Part shown: positions 1 to 7,876 of the stretch, piece by piece
Position numbering within the stretch: position 1 is the first letter of the stretch
Layout: every line of letters begins with the position of its first letter
Source: Treponema sp.
GTDB lineage: Bacteria > Spirochaetota > Spirochaetia > Treponematales > Treponemataceae
NCBI GenBank assembly: GCA_016294105.1
Contig: JAEDCN010000020.1
Location: forward strand, 1-43,516
DNA length: 43,516 nt
Direction: 5' to 3'
The notes under the pieces: generated by a model
Told to the model about the DNA's origin: nothing
The model's database searches: none
The model's input: only the letters and a program-made list of their open reading frames with translations
Program-made: the position numbers and the translations under genes

Positions 1-33
1 AAAATCTGGCTTTTTTTTTCAGGCCTTAAAATT

Positions 34-56
34 GGAGACCTTTTTCAGTGGCCTCC
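34..56 (-). terminator. Possible weak terminator after the NhaC-family gene
   Basis: A 7-bp stem (GGAGGCC/GGTCTCC with one G-U pair) with a 9-nt loop lies just past the stop codon of the reverse-strand antiporter gene. The following run (AATTTTAA) is only weakly U-rich, so this may be a weak or rho-assisted terminator. Bases 1-33 show nothing else that I can support. Confidence 0.3.
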
Positions 57-88
57 TCAAAGAATGCTTCCTTTTTTTACGCTCAATT

Positions 89-1702
89 TTAGCGTGACTT
101 CATGATTTTGGGAAGGAAGATGATTCCCCATACAAACACTACCAAGGCTGCTGCCCAGGCTGCGATTGGGTTCAATACAAAGCCTCCGACCACAAATCCG
201 ATGAAAGTACAAACTGCCACAAAGAGGGCATAAGGAATCTGGGTGGCAACGTGCTCCAAGTGGGGGCAGCTGGCACCAGTGGAAGACAGGATTGTTGTGT
301 CGGAAATGGGAGAAGCATGGTCTCCAAAAACGGCACCACCAATAACTGCTGCCATGGAAATCATTGCGGCATTGGTTAATCCTGCAACATCCATTCCCAG
401 TCCTGTTGCCAAACCGGTTACAATGGGCATTCCAATAGGAATCATAATTCCAAAGGTACCCCAGCTGGTTCCAGTTGCAAAGGAAATGATGGCAGACAGT
501 ACAAAGAGAATACAGGGCAATAGCTGAATAGGGAATCCTCCCTCGCTTACCATCTGTGACAGATAAATACCCAATCCCAGACCACCTTCGGTACGTGGTG
601 ACTTGATGATGGTTCCGATAGACCAAGCCATAGTCAAGATAATCAAGGCTGGCAGCATGGACTGGATACCATTTCTCAAAGCCTCTCCTGCTTCCTTAAG
701 GTTCAGCAGGCGACGAGCCAAGTAGTAGATATAGGTGGCGGTGAGGGTAAACATAACAGCATACCACAGAGCTATAGAGGAGTCGGTGTCGTTGAAGGCA
801 TCTCCCAAGGTCATGGAAGCCATAGCCTGTCCTATGGTGGTAATAGTTTCACCGTCAATAGCTCCAAGCCAGGTAACGATGGGGAAGAATGCCACTGCTG
901 TTACAATCAACAGGATAATGGGGAACAACATGTCAATGGGTTTTGCCTTGCTGGTTTCAGTTTCTTCCATGGTTCCCGCAGCAGGACCATATTTTTCTGC
1001 GTTGAAAAGAATGCCCTTTGTAGCCAAATCTTCAGATGCCTTCATGGGACCAAAGTCACGCTTAATAAAGATAATGGTCAAAACCATAATCAATGCCAGC
1101 AATGCGTACAGGTTGTAGGGAATAGCCTTAATGAAGAATTCAAATTCAGTCATGCCCAGCTGCTCGAATCCCTGGGAGTCACGAACGATGGACATAACAG
1201 TAACAACCCAGCTGGAAATAGGAGCAATGATACAAACGGGAGCTGCGGTGGAGTCCAGAATGTAGGCAAGCTTGGCGCGGGAAACACCAGTTTTGTCGGA
1301 AATTGGCCGCATAACGGTTCCAACAGACATGGAGTTAAAGTAGTCATCGATAAAAATCAATACACCGAAGATAAAGGTCATGAACTGGGAGCTGGTGCCA
1401 GTCTTGAGCTTGGAAGAAGCCCAAATACCAAAGGCTCTGGCTGCACCAGTTTTTGTAAGCAAACCAACCAAACCACCTAACAAGGCACAGAACAGGAAGA
1501 TACGAATGTTCCATCCATCTGCCAAAGAATTGGCTACCAAATCAGTAAGCGTCATTAACGCTGTTCCGGGATTACCACCTGCAACAATCAAGGCTCCTGA
1601 CAAAATCCCCAAAAAGAGGGATACGATAACGTCCTTTGTAATGAAGGCTAAGACGATGGTCAGGAGAGGTGGGATAATTCCCCATAATCCAAAATGTTCC
1701 AT
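89..1702 (-). CDS. NhaC-family Na+/H+ antiporter
   Basis: A 537-residue polytopic membrane protein of the NhaC family, which exchanges Na+ (or a small organic solute) for H+ across the cytoplasmic membrane. The sequence shows about a dozen hydrophobic segments. Polar conserved stretches include IFIDDYFNSMSVG near residue 115 and GDHASPISDTTILSSTG near residue 460, both typical of this family. The length fits full-length members. The ATG follows a GAGAGG ribosome site with 8 nt spacing, and a TAAAAT -10 box lies about 36 nt upstream. It is divergent from aroDE. The transported substrate cannot be told from sequence; some family members exchange carboxylates or amino acids. Confidence 0.88.
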   Translation of the reverse strand: MEHFGLWGIIPPLLTIVLAFITKDVIVSLFLGILSGALIVAGGNPGTALMTLTDLVANSLADGWNIRIFLFCALLGGLVGLLTKTGAARAFGIWASSKLKTGTSSQFMTFIFGVLIFIDDYFNSMSVGTVMRPISDKTGVSRAKLAYILDSTAAPVCIIAPISSWVVTVMSIVRDSQGFEQLGMTEFEFFIKAIPYNLYALLALIMVLTIIFIKRDFGPMKASEDLATKGILFNAEKYGPAAGTMEETETSKAKPIDMLFPIILLIVTAVAFFPIVTWLGAIDGETITTIGQAMASMTLGDAFNDTDSSIALWYAVMFTLTATYIYYLARRLLNLKEAGEALRNGIQSMLPALIILTMAWSIGTIIKSPRTEGGLGLGIYLSQMVSEGGFPIQLLPCILFVLSAIISFATGTSWGTFGIMIPIGMPIVTGLATGLGMDVAGLTNAAMISMAAVIGGAVFGDHASPISDTTILSSTGASCPHLEHVATQIPYALFVAVCTFIGFVVGGFVLNPIAAWAAALVVFVWGIIFLPKIMKSR

Positions 1703-1792
1703 TAGAAAAACCTCTCGATTCTCAATAAAAGTGGCTTATTTTACCATATAATTCTATTTATGCACAATATTAAGTTAGAGAAGAAATGCATA

Positions 1793-1821
1793 TTGTAAGC
1801 CCATTTGGTTTATGGTAGTAT
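1793..1821 (+). promoter_or_regulatory. Promoter of aroDE (predicted leaderless)
   Basis: TTGTAA at 1793-1798 and TAGTAT at 1816-1821 are separated by 17 bp. The -10 box ends 7 nt before the ATG at 1829, so the transcript would begin at or one base before the start codon. There is no Shine-Dalgarno sequence. Confidence 0.55.
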
Positions 1822-1828
1822 TTTGAGT

Positions 1829-3319
1829 ATGGAACGACCTAGAATTTGTCTTTGTCTTACTGGTAAGACCCTTGCCGAAGATTTGGAAATATTGGAAACC
1901 TATCGAAATTGGATTGATATGGTGGAATTGCGGGTAGACTATTTGGATAGGGACGAGCGTCTGCATATCAGAAAGTTTCCCCAGATGGCAGGAATTCCAT
2001 GTATTCTCACCATCCGCCGTAAAATCGACGGTGGACTCTATGTGGAGGGCGAGGCTTCTCGAACCATGCTTTTTGCCCGTGGACTGGCCTTTGCAGAGCA
2101 GGACAGCCGAAAGAATTTTGCCTACGTGGATTTAGAGGAAGATTTTTACGTTCCTAGCCTGCAGGATGCGGCCCTGGCCTTTGGGACTCGGATTATTCGT
2201 AGTGCCCATGATATGAACGGTCCCATTGAGGATATTCCTGGTCGGCTGGCAAAGATGCGGATTACTGGCTTTGAGATTCCAAAAATCGCTTGTATGCCAA
2301 AAACCTTGGCAGATGTAACACGGATGTTTCGTCAGGCAGCAACCTTGGAGCATGGTCAGCAGATTCTCTGTGCCATGGGACCACTGGGACTTCCCACTCG
2401 GGTGCTGGCAGACAAGATGAACTCCTATCTCACCTTTGTTTCCCCATCTTCTGTTGAGCAATTAAAGGTCATTGGTCACATTGACCCTTTGACCATAAAT
2501 AAAACCTATGCCTTTCGTTCCATCGACAAAAACACCAATGTGTACGGCATTATTGGCTATCCTCTGGAAGCCACAGATAGTCCTGCTATCCACAATGCTG
2601 GATACCGTAATCACGGTATGGATGCAGTGTATATTCCCATTCGGGTGGAAACTGTGGAAGAAGCTTTGGATTTTGCTGATGCAGTTGGCATCAAGGGGCT
2701 TTCTGTTACGGTGCCCCACAAAGAGTCCATTCTTCCCCACCTTGTGGAGCAGTCTCCCCAGGTAAAGGCTATTGGTGCCTGCAATACCATTGTGCGGACA
2801 GAAGCTGGTTGGAGTGGCTACAACACTGACGCAGAGGGAATCATGGAGGGGCTAAAGGAATTTTTAGGCGTAAAGGATTTATCTCATTCCCGTGTGGCCA
2901 TTATTGGAGCTGGTGGGGCAGCCCGTGGTGTAGCCTATGCTGTTCGTCAGCTAAAAGGTAAGGCCTGTATTTTCAATCGTACTGTAGCAAAGGCTAAACG
3001 GATTGCAGATAGCTTTGGATTCAAATGGTCTACCCTAGGTCCTGAATCTATACAGCAGCTTGAAAAATATTGTGATGTGATTATTCAGACCACATCAAAG
3101 GGTATGGGAGCCAGTCTTCCTGCAACAGAGGACAATGATCCTTTGTACTTCTACGATTTTAAGGGAACCGAGGCCCTGTATGACATTGTGTATCATCCCG
3201 AGGTTACTCCCGTTATGCACAGAGCTTCGTTGGCAGGCTGCAAGGTTTCCAACGGATACTCAATGTTACAGTATCAAGGATACCGACAGTTTAAATATTT
3301 TACAGGAGAGGATTACTAA
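1829..3319 (+). CDS. aroDE: Bifunctional 3-dehydroquinate dehydratase / shikimate dehydrogenase
   Basis: A fusion enzyme for two consecutive steps of the shikimate pathway (dehydroquinate to dehydroshikimate to shikimate), acting in the cytoplasm. Residues 1-225 are a type I dehydroquinase with the catalytic His127 (RSAHDMNGP) and Schiff-base Lys152 (EIPKIACMPK). Residues 238-496 are an AroE domain with YPLEATDSPAIHN, catalytic Lys298 (VTVPHKES), NTDAEG and the nucleotide-binding GAGGAARG. I chose ATG 1829: the frame is open to a TTG at 1805, but family similarity begins at MERPRICL and a promoter fits just before it. The stop overlaps the rpiA start by one base (TAATG), so the two are translationally coupled. 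Confidence 0.93.
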   Translation: MERPRICLCLTGKTLAEDLEILETYRNWIDMVELRVDYLDRDERLHIRKFPQMAGIPCILTIRRKIDGGLYVEGEASRTMLFARGLAFAEQDSRKNFAYVDLEEDFYVPSLQDAALAFGTRIIRSAHDMNGPIEDIPGRLAKMRITGFEIPKIACMPKTLADVTRMFRQAATLEHGQQILCAMGPLGLPTRVLADKMNSYLTFVSPSSVEQLKVIGHIDPLTINKTYAFRSIDKNTNVYGIIGYPLEATDSPAIHNAGYRNHGMDAVYIPIRVETVEEALDFADAVGIKGLSVTVPHKESILPHLVEQSPQVKAIGACNTIVRTEAGWSGYNTDAEGIMEGLKEFLGVKDLSHSRVAIIGAGGAARGVAYAVRQLKGKACIFNRTVAKAKRIADSFGFKWSTLGPESIQQLEKYCDVIIQTTSKGMGASLPATEDNDPLYFYDFKGTEALYDIVYHPEVTPVMHRASLAGCKVSNGYSMLQYQGYRQFKYFTGEDY

Positions 3320-4041
3320 TGGCAGAATTATCTCAGGCTGAACAGAAGAAGTTGGTTGGTGCGTATGCAGTGGACAAGCTACTGGAAGAAGGATTGATTT
3401 TTTCCGGTATGAAGATTGGGCTGGGTACTGGTTCTACCGCCATGCCCGCCGTGGAGCGGTTGGCCTACCACCTGAAGGCTGGCACTATAAAAGACATTAA
3501 GGCTGTATCCACCAGCTTCCAGACTACCATTGCCTGCGAAAAGCTGGGAATACCAGTGTACTCCATGAACGCAGCTGTTATCGGCGGGCAGCTTGATTTG
3601 GCCATTGATGGTGCTGACGAAATCAGTCCCGAAAATAACCTTATCAAGGGGGGGGGAGCTGCCCTGTTGTTGGAAAAGATTGTGGCCTACAATGCAAAGC
3701 AATTTGTAGTGGTGGCAGATTCCTCCAAGGATGTGCCCCATCTGGGTACCGGTTTTGCACTGCCAGTAGAAATCGTTGCAGAGGCTCGCAGTTCCTTGGT
3801 ACGTCAGCTGGAGGCCTTAGGTGCCCAGTGTACTCTGCGGGAAGGCATCCGCAAGGCTGGCCCTGTGGTAACCGATAACGGCAACTTGATTCTGGATCTT
3901 TTGTGGAAGGAGCCTGTGGATGCCGCAGCCTTGGAGAATACCATCAAGGCCATGGTAGGTGTAGTGGAGGTGGGATTTTTCACCAAGAACAAGCCCCGCT
4001 GCTACATTGCCCGTAATGACGGCAGTGTTACCCAACGTTAG
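3319..4041 (+). CDS. rpiA: Ribose-5-phosphate isomerase A
   Basis: Interconverts ribose-5-phosphate and ribulose-5-phosphate in the non-oxidative pentose phosphate pathway. The 240-residue length is slightly longer than the usual 220-230. Family motifs are visible: GLGTGSTA (phosphate loop, about residue 35), DGADEI (about residue 93) and the IKGGGAALLLEKI stretch (about residue 108). The gene overlaps the aroDE stop by one base and probably has no promoter of its own. The KGGG codons contain nine consecutive G (3648-3656), a potential slippage site inside a conserved motif. Confidence 0.95.
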   Translation: MAELSQAEQKKLVGAYAVDKLLEEGLIFSGMKIGLGTGSTAMPAVERLAYHLKAGTIKDIKAVSTSFQTTIACEKLGIPVYSMNAAVIGGQLDLAIDGADEISPENNLIKGGGAALLLEKIVAYNAKQFVVVADSSKDVPHLGTGFALPVEIVAEARSSLVRQLEALGAQCTLREGIRKAGPVVTDNGNLILDLLWKEPVDAAALENTIKAMVGVVEVGFFTKNKPRCYIARNDGSVTQR

Positions 4042-4070
4042 TAAAACAAGTTCATGGATGGGGTGAGGTT

Positions 4071-4631
4071 CTAGGCTTCACCCTGATTATCTTGGGGCTT
4101 TTCCTTTGGCTCACCAGGGGTTCTGTCTAAGCGGATTTTTGCGGTAATGAGAGAAAACAAGGTGAGGCCATGGGTAATCATGTTGGCATAAGCGCTGAGG
4201 GAAAGGTCGTAGATAAGCCATAAGGTTGTGTTGCACAGCATGACGCTACGCATTCGGCTGGCGTTCCGCTGGATGATGGAAAGAGAAAACAGCATGGCAC
4301 AGGTGCAAACCACAATGTCTGGCCAGCCCTTGTACACAATACAGGTGCCAGTGATGTAGGCTGTGGCGAAGAGTGCGGTGACGATAAGTTTTCGTCGGAA
4401 AAGTACCTGGGGCTGGGATTTATTCACAAAGTGGAGAATCAGTAGCTGTACAGAAGCCAGTAGACAAATCCACGCACCTGACAAGCCTCCCAACAATGCC
4501 CAGCTTACACCGAATAACACATTGGTTAAAAATTGTCCTGCCAGAATAAATCGTTTATCCCGAAATTGGACACAACTAAAAGAAATGATTGCCACTATAA
4601 TTCCAATGATTTGGGCTATCAAATAATTCAT
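4071..4631 (-). CDS. YgjV-family inner membrane protein
   Basis: A 186-residue hydrophobic protein with about six predicted membrane segments, resembling the bacterial inner membrane protein YgjV family (Imp-YgjV), whose function is not established. The opening MNYLIAQIIGIIVAIISF followed by a short polar RDKRF loop and the WALLGGLSGAW segment are the family-like features. The C-terminal tail (from about residue 165) is hydrophilic and charged. Its ATG overlaps the stop of the DUF4230 gene (ATGA), so it is the third gene of the era operon. No obvious functional link to era; the assignment is by overall pattern. Confidence 0.72.
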   Translation of the reverse strand: MNYLIAQIIGIIVAIISFSCVQFRDKRFILAGQFLTNVLFGVSWALLGGLSGAWICLLASVQLLILHFVNKSQPQVLFRRKLIVTALFATAYITGTCIVYKGWPDIVVCTCAMLFSLSIIQRNASRMRSVMLCNTTLWLIYDLSLSAYANMITHGLTLFSLITAKIRLDRTPGEPKEKPQDNQGEA

Positions 4632-5416
4632 TCAATATTCTCTGTATGTTTATTTTCTGGTTGGTGTTGGTGGGCTGGAATTGCTTCTTGAAACCCACGA
4701 AAAGCAATATCGTAGCCCTTGTAGCCCAGTGCAGTAATCATGCCAGAGATAACCTCTTGAGCTCGTTTTTCCACCTCTTGCATAAAGCCGTATTCCAGCA
4801 GTAGCTGCTCTGCATCAGTTTTTCGTTGCTGAATCTCATCCATAACCTCTGAGTTTTCAATTCGGCAAAAGCTACTGGATTTTTCATCGAATTTTTCTAG
4901 CTTCAGGATTTCGTGGCTCACAATGGAAGCCTTTGGCAGTTGAACGGTAATGCAGCTCGTGGTGGTATCCACCTCAAAGTGGCAGTTTTCCAAATCAGGG
5001 ATGCCACCTTCAATCTTTCCTACATACTTGTAGATACCGTAACTTTTGAAAAGCCCACCAACCTTGCTTTTTTTCAGCATAACCACGTCGGTGTAAATGG
5101 TAGAAAGCACGCCCAAACGGGAGCAGCCCAGCAATTGCCGAAAAACCAAAGCATCAATGCTTCGTCGTTCTTCCTTACTTGCCACAAAGGTGCCCACTGC
5201 GTTAGAAGCTTTCTTCAAGGAATTTTTTAGGAACAGGAAGGCAAGAATTCCGCAAATAAGGGGAATTAAGGAGCTTACTATGGTGGCAATGGCGCCCCAC
5301 ATTCCCGTAGGCTTGCGGGGAATCAAGAAAAAGGTGAGGGGAAGGAGTAGTGCCAGGAGTACTAGCAGGAAAATTTTTCCCTTGGTGCTCCGAAAAAAAG
5401 TGATGATTTTTCCCAT
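4628..5416 (-). CDS. DUF4230 domain membrane-anchored protein
   Basis: A 262-residue protein with two hydrophobic N-terminal segments (about residues 12-31 and 38-65) and then a soluble domain resembling DUF4230. The cue is the stretch LGVLSTIYTDVVMLKKSKVGGLFKS, followed by a beta-rich region and a C-terminal helical half with many Glu and Lys. DUF4230 proteins are common in Gram-positive and host-associated bacteria but have no known biochemical role. The gene starts 4 nt after the era stop and overlaps the ygjV start by 4 nt. Expression probably depends on the era promoter. Confidence 0.72.
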   Translation of the reverse strand: MGKIITFFRSTKGKIFLLVLLALLLPLTFFLIPRKPTGMWGAIATIVSSLIPLICGILAFLFLKNSLKKASNAVGTFVASKEERRSIDALVFRQLLGCSRLGVLSTIYTDVVMLKKSKVGGLFKSYGIYKYVGKIEGGIPDLENCHFEVDTTTSCITVQLPKASIVSHEILKLEKFDEKSSSFCRIENSEVMDEIQQRKTDAEQLLLEYGFMQEVEKRAQEVISGMITALGYKGYDIAFRGFQEAIPAHQHQPENKHTENIE

Positions 5417-5420
5417 AATC

Positions 5421-6356
5421 CTATTTCAAAAGTCGGTTCAAAAGCTGGTCCCGCTGCCGCCAGTTCTTGCTGACCTTTACCTGCAGGTCTAGGTCAACTC
5501 GGTAGGGGAAAATCATTCTCAATGCCTTGATGGATTCCACTCGGATGGTCTTGATCATGGAAGCACCCTTGCCAATAACCATTCCCTTTTGGCTTTCTCG
5601 CTCCACACAGAGAAAGGCTCGAACCCACAGCTCCTTACCGTTTTTACGCCATTCCATGTCTGCAATTTCTACGTAAATAGCGTGAGGAAGCTCGTCGTGA
5701 AGCCGATTGATGGCTTGTTCTCGCACAATTTCTGCAATTCGGAAATCAACCTCTTGGTCGGTGTAGTATTCTTCTGGATAAAGCTGATCTGCCTCTGGAG
5801 CTAGGTCGTAGAGGGCTTTTAACACCTGGTTGATATTGGTGTCTTGTTCAGCAGAAATATCCACCACGCGGCTTGATTCCAGCTTGGGAAAGGTGGTGGC
5901 TAAAAAGGTTCGAATCAGGGCAACCTTTGAGTCCGCTGCGTCGATTTTGTTGATGGCCACCACTGTCTTGTGCAGATAAGGAGCAATGAGTGCTGCGGTA
6001 AGCTCCTCTTCCTTGCCTGGGGCACGGGTGGAGTCAATGATATAGAGGATAACGTCGGCACTATCTAGCTGTTCTGCGGCAATACCCTTGAGCTTAAGGT
6101 TCAGCTTTTTCTCTGAGTCATGATAGCCGGGAGTGTCCACGAATACCAGCTGCCCTAAGGATGTGTTTACAATACCACGGACAGCGTTTCTGGTGGTTTG
6201 AGGAATGGGAGACACAATGGAAATCTTTTCTCCACTGGCAGTATTCAAAAAGGTGGATTTTCCAGCAGAAGGCCGCCCTACAATGGCTACCACTGCCGTC
6301 TTTGGCCCAATGGGCTGGATTTCCTCTTGTTCTGGGGTTGAAATAAAGTCACTCAC
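5421..6356 (-). CDS. era: GTPase Era
   Basis: Essential GTPase that binds the 3' end of 16S rRNA and assists 30S subunit maturation. The G motifs are intact: GRPSAGKS (residues 27-34), DTPGY (74-78), NKID (136-139) and a SAEQ G5 motif. A C-terminal KH domain carries GMVIGKGASMIKTI. The length of 311 residues is normal. The start is GTG at 6356; no Shine-Dalgarno sequence precedes it, and a TATACT -10 box ends 7 nt upstream, so a leaderless transcript is likely. That -10 box sits inside a 10-bp inverted repeat (see 6362-6501). Downstream DUF4230 and ygjV genes follow without gaps. Confidence 0.95.
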   Translation of the reverse strand: MSDFISTPEQEEIQPIGPKTAVVAIVGRPSAGKSTFLNTASGEKISIVSPIPQTTRNAVRGIVNTSLGQLVFVDTPGYHDSEKKLNLKLKGIAAEQLDSADVILYIIDSTRAPGKEEELTAALIAPYLHKTVVAINKIDAADSKVALIRTFLATTFPKLESSRVVDISAEQDTNINQVLKALYDLAPEADQLYPEEYYTDQEVDFRIAEIVREQAINRLHDELPHAIYVEIADMEWRKNGKELWVRAFLCVERESQKGMVIGKGASMIKTIRVESIKALRMIFPYRVDLDLQVKVSKNWRQRDQLLNRLLK

Positions 6357-6361
6357 GAGAT

Positions 6362-6501
6362 GCAGTATAGCATGGTAGGACTAAAAGTGAAAGTGGCAAC
6401 AGGGAAAACCTCATCAGCCTCGCACTTCGCTACGCTCACAGTTCGGCTGCTCAGGGGACCTCCCTGTTGCCCCAACTCTTTCATTCATCGGGCTATACTG
6501 C
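6362..6501. repeat. Nested inverted-repeat (MITE-like) element between era and gap
   Basis: GCAGTATAGC (6362-6371) is perfectly repeated in inverted orientation as GCTATACTGC (6492-6501). Inside lies a second perfect 11-bp inverted repeat, GGCAACAGGGA (6395-6405) and TCCCTGTTGCC (6461-6471). The enclosed 55 bp contains a CAGCC/GGCTG pair. No coding potential is seen. The structure suggests a small palindromic mobile or REP-like element. Whether other copies exist in the genome is unknown. Confidence 0.45.
6364..6369 (-). promoter_or_regulatory. -10 box of era (predicted leaderless)
   Basis: TATACT on the reverse strand ends 7 nt before the GTG start of era. The -35 candidate at 17 bp (TTTCAC) is poor. 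No ribosome-binding site is present between the box and the start codon. Confidence 0.4.
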
Positions 6502-6527
6502 TGAATCGATAGGAAAAAATCTTGCCG

Positions 6528-6556
6528 TTGACATAATTCCGGTAAAGTTTTATAAT
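6528..6556 (+). promoter_or_regulatory. Consensus sigma-70 promoter of gap
   Basis: TTGACA at 6528-6533 and TATAAT at 6551-6556 with a 17-bp spacer: a perfect consensus promoter. The predicted start near 6563 gives a 27-nt leader ending in an AGAAAGGAG ribosome site 9 nt before the ATG. This fits a highly expressed glycolytic gene. Confidence 0.88.
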
Positions 6557-6589
6557 TCAATAACTTTTTATAGAAAGGAGTACCTTGTT

Positions 6590-7588
6590 ATGGTTAAAGT
6601 AGGTATTAACGGCTTCGGTCGTATTGGACGGATGGTTTTCCGTGCTGCTGTAGAAAACTTCGCAAATGATATTGAGATTGTAGGTATCAACGATCTTTTA
6701 GATCCCGATTACCTGGCATATATGCTCAAGTATGACTCAGTTCATGGCCAGTTCACTGGTGATGTTAAGGTAGAAGGAAGCACATTGGTTGTAAACGGAA
6801 AGAAGATCCGTCTTACTGCAGAAATGGATCCTGCTAACCTGAAGTGGAATGAGGTTGGAGTTGATATCGTTGTTGAGTCTACAGGTCTCTTCTTGGAAGA
6901 TGAGAAGGCTCGCAAGCACATCACTGCTGGTGCAAAGAAAGTTATCATGTCTGCACCTTCCAAGGATGCAACTCCTATGTTCGTATACGGTGTAAACCAC
7001 ACCACATACGCTGGTCAGGACATCATTTCTAACGCTTCCTGCACCACCAACTGTTTGGCACCTATCTCCAAGGTTCTTAACGACACCTTCGGAATCAAGC
7101 GCGGTTTGATGACAACTATCCACGCTGCTACTGCTACACAGAAGACTGTAGACGGTCCTTCCAAGAAGGACTGGCGCGGTGGACGCGGAATCCTGGAAAA
7201 CATGATTCCTTCCTCCACAGGTGCTGCTAAGGCTGTAGGAAAGGTTCTTCCTGAGTTGAACGGAAAGCTGACAGGTATGTCAGTTCGCGTTCCTACTTCT
7301 GATGTTTCTTTCGTTGACTTGACTGTTGAGTTGAACAAGGAATGCAAGTACGAAGACATTTGTGCTGCAATGAAGAAGGCTGCTGAGGGCGAGTTGAAGG
7401 GAATCCTCGGTTACACAGAAGATGCTGTTGTATCCACAGACTTCCGCCACGATCCCCGCACTTCTATCTTCGATGCCAAGGCTGGTATCCAGCTGGACGG
7501 AACCTTTGTTAAGGTTTGTTCTTGGTACGACAACGAGTGGGGTTATTCCAACAAAGTATTGGAAATGGCAAAAGTTATCGCAAAATAA
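6590..7588 (+). CDS. gap: Glyceraldehyde-3-phosphate dehydrogenase
   Basis: Oxidises and phosphorylates glyceraldehyde-3-phosphate to 1,3-bisphosphoglycerate with NAD+ in glycolysis. The 332-residue protein begins VKVGINGFGRIGRM (NAD-binding glycine motif), carries the catalytic Cys151 in SNASCTTNC and ends with the conserved WYDNEWGYSNKV region. The start at 6590 is fixed by the family N-terminus and an AGAAAGGAG site; the frame is open farther upstream but that part is not protein-like. Codon choice is more biased (GTT, GCT, GGT, AAG) than in neighbouring genes, as expected for abundant protein. It is monocistronic, between a consensus promoter and a strong terminator. Confidence 0.97.
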   Translation: MVKVGINGFGRIGRMVFRAAVENFANDIEIVGINDLLDPDYLAYMLKYDSVHGQFTGDVKVEGSTLVVNGKKIRLTAEMDPANLKWNEVGVDIVVESTGLFLEDEKARKHITAGAKKVIMSAPSKDATPMFVYGVNHTTYAGQDIISNASCTTNCLAPISKVLNDTFGIKRGLMTTIHAATATQKTVDGPSKKDWRGGRGILENMIPSSTGAAKAVGKVLPELNGKLTGMSVRVPTSDVSFVDLTVELNKECKYEDICAAMKKAAEGELKGILGYTEDAVVSTDFRHDPRTSIFDAKAGIQLDGTFVKVCSWYDNEWGYSNKVLEMAKVIAK

Positions 7589-7612
7589 GTTAGCTTTCGC
7601 TTAACCTTATGG

Positions 7613-7646
7613 AACCGGTCTTAGCTTTAAGGCCGGTTTTTGTTTT
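7613..7646 (+). terminator. Rho-independent terminator of gap
   Basis: An 8-bp stem (AACCGGTC paired with GGCCGGTT, one T-G pair) with a 10-nt loop is followed by TTTGTTTT. It lies 25 nt past the gap stop codon. Confidence 0.9.
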
Positions 7647-7691
7647 AAAAAGTGCTTTCAGAAAGTTTCTTCTCCCAAAGTCAGATTTTCA

Positions 7692-7876
7692 ATGTGTACT
7701 ACTTTTATGACACGGGAAGAAAGTTGTGGTGCCCTAGAGGCTGGAAATGTAGTATTGGGAATAGAGCTTGGTTTCACTAGAATCAAGGCCATTGCGTTGG
7801 CTGCCATGGGCTTTCCCGTTTCTGTGCTGGAAACTGCTGGAGAAGGTGGCAGAGCGTATAAGCTTAGTGGCAGCCA
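7692..7876 (+). pseudogene. Relic of an FGGY-family carbohydrate kinase (internal deletion)
   Basis: This short open frame contains two recognisable ends of an FGGY (xylulokinase/ribulokinase-like) sugar kinase joined together. TREESCGALEAGNVVLGIELG followed by FTRIKAI resembles the N-terminal phosphate-binding start (usual form GIELGSTRIKAV). Directly after it, ALAAMGFPVSVLETAGEGG resembles the C-terminal ETAGEGGAWG region. The roughly 450 residues that normally lie between are missing, and the frame then runs into the antisense of the rarA 3' end and stops at 7922. No kinase could be made. The call is from memory of family motifs; a protein search would settle it. Confidence 0.55.

Noticed and set aside
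6467..6589. An upstream extension of gap by 41 codons
   Set aside because: It would begin upstream of the consensus promoter; the conserved GAPDH N-terminus and Shine-Dalgarno fix the start at 6590.
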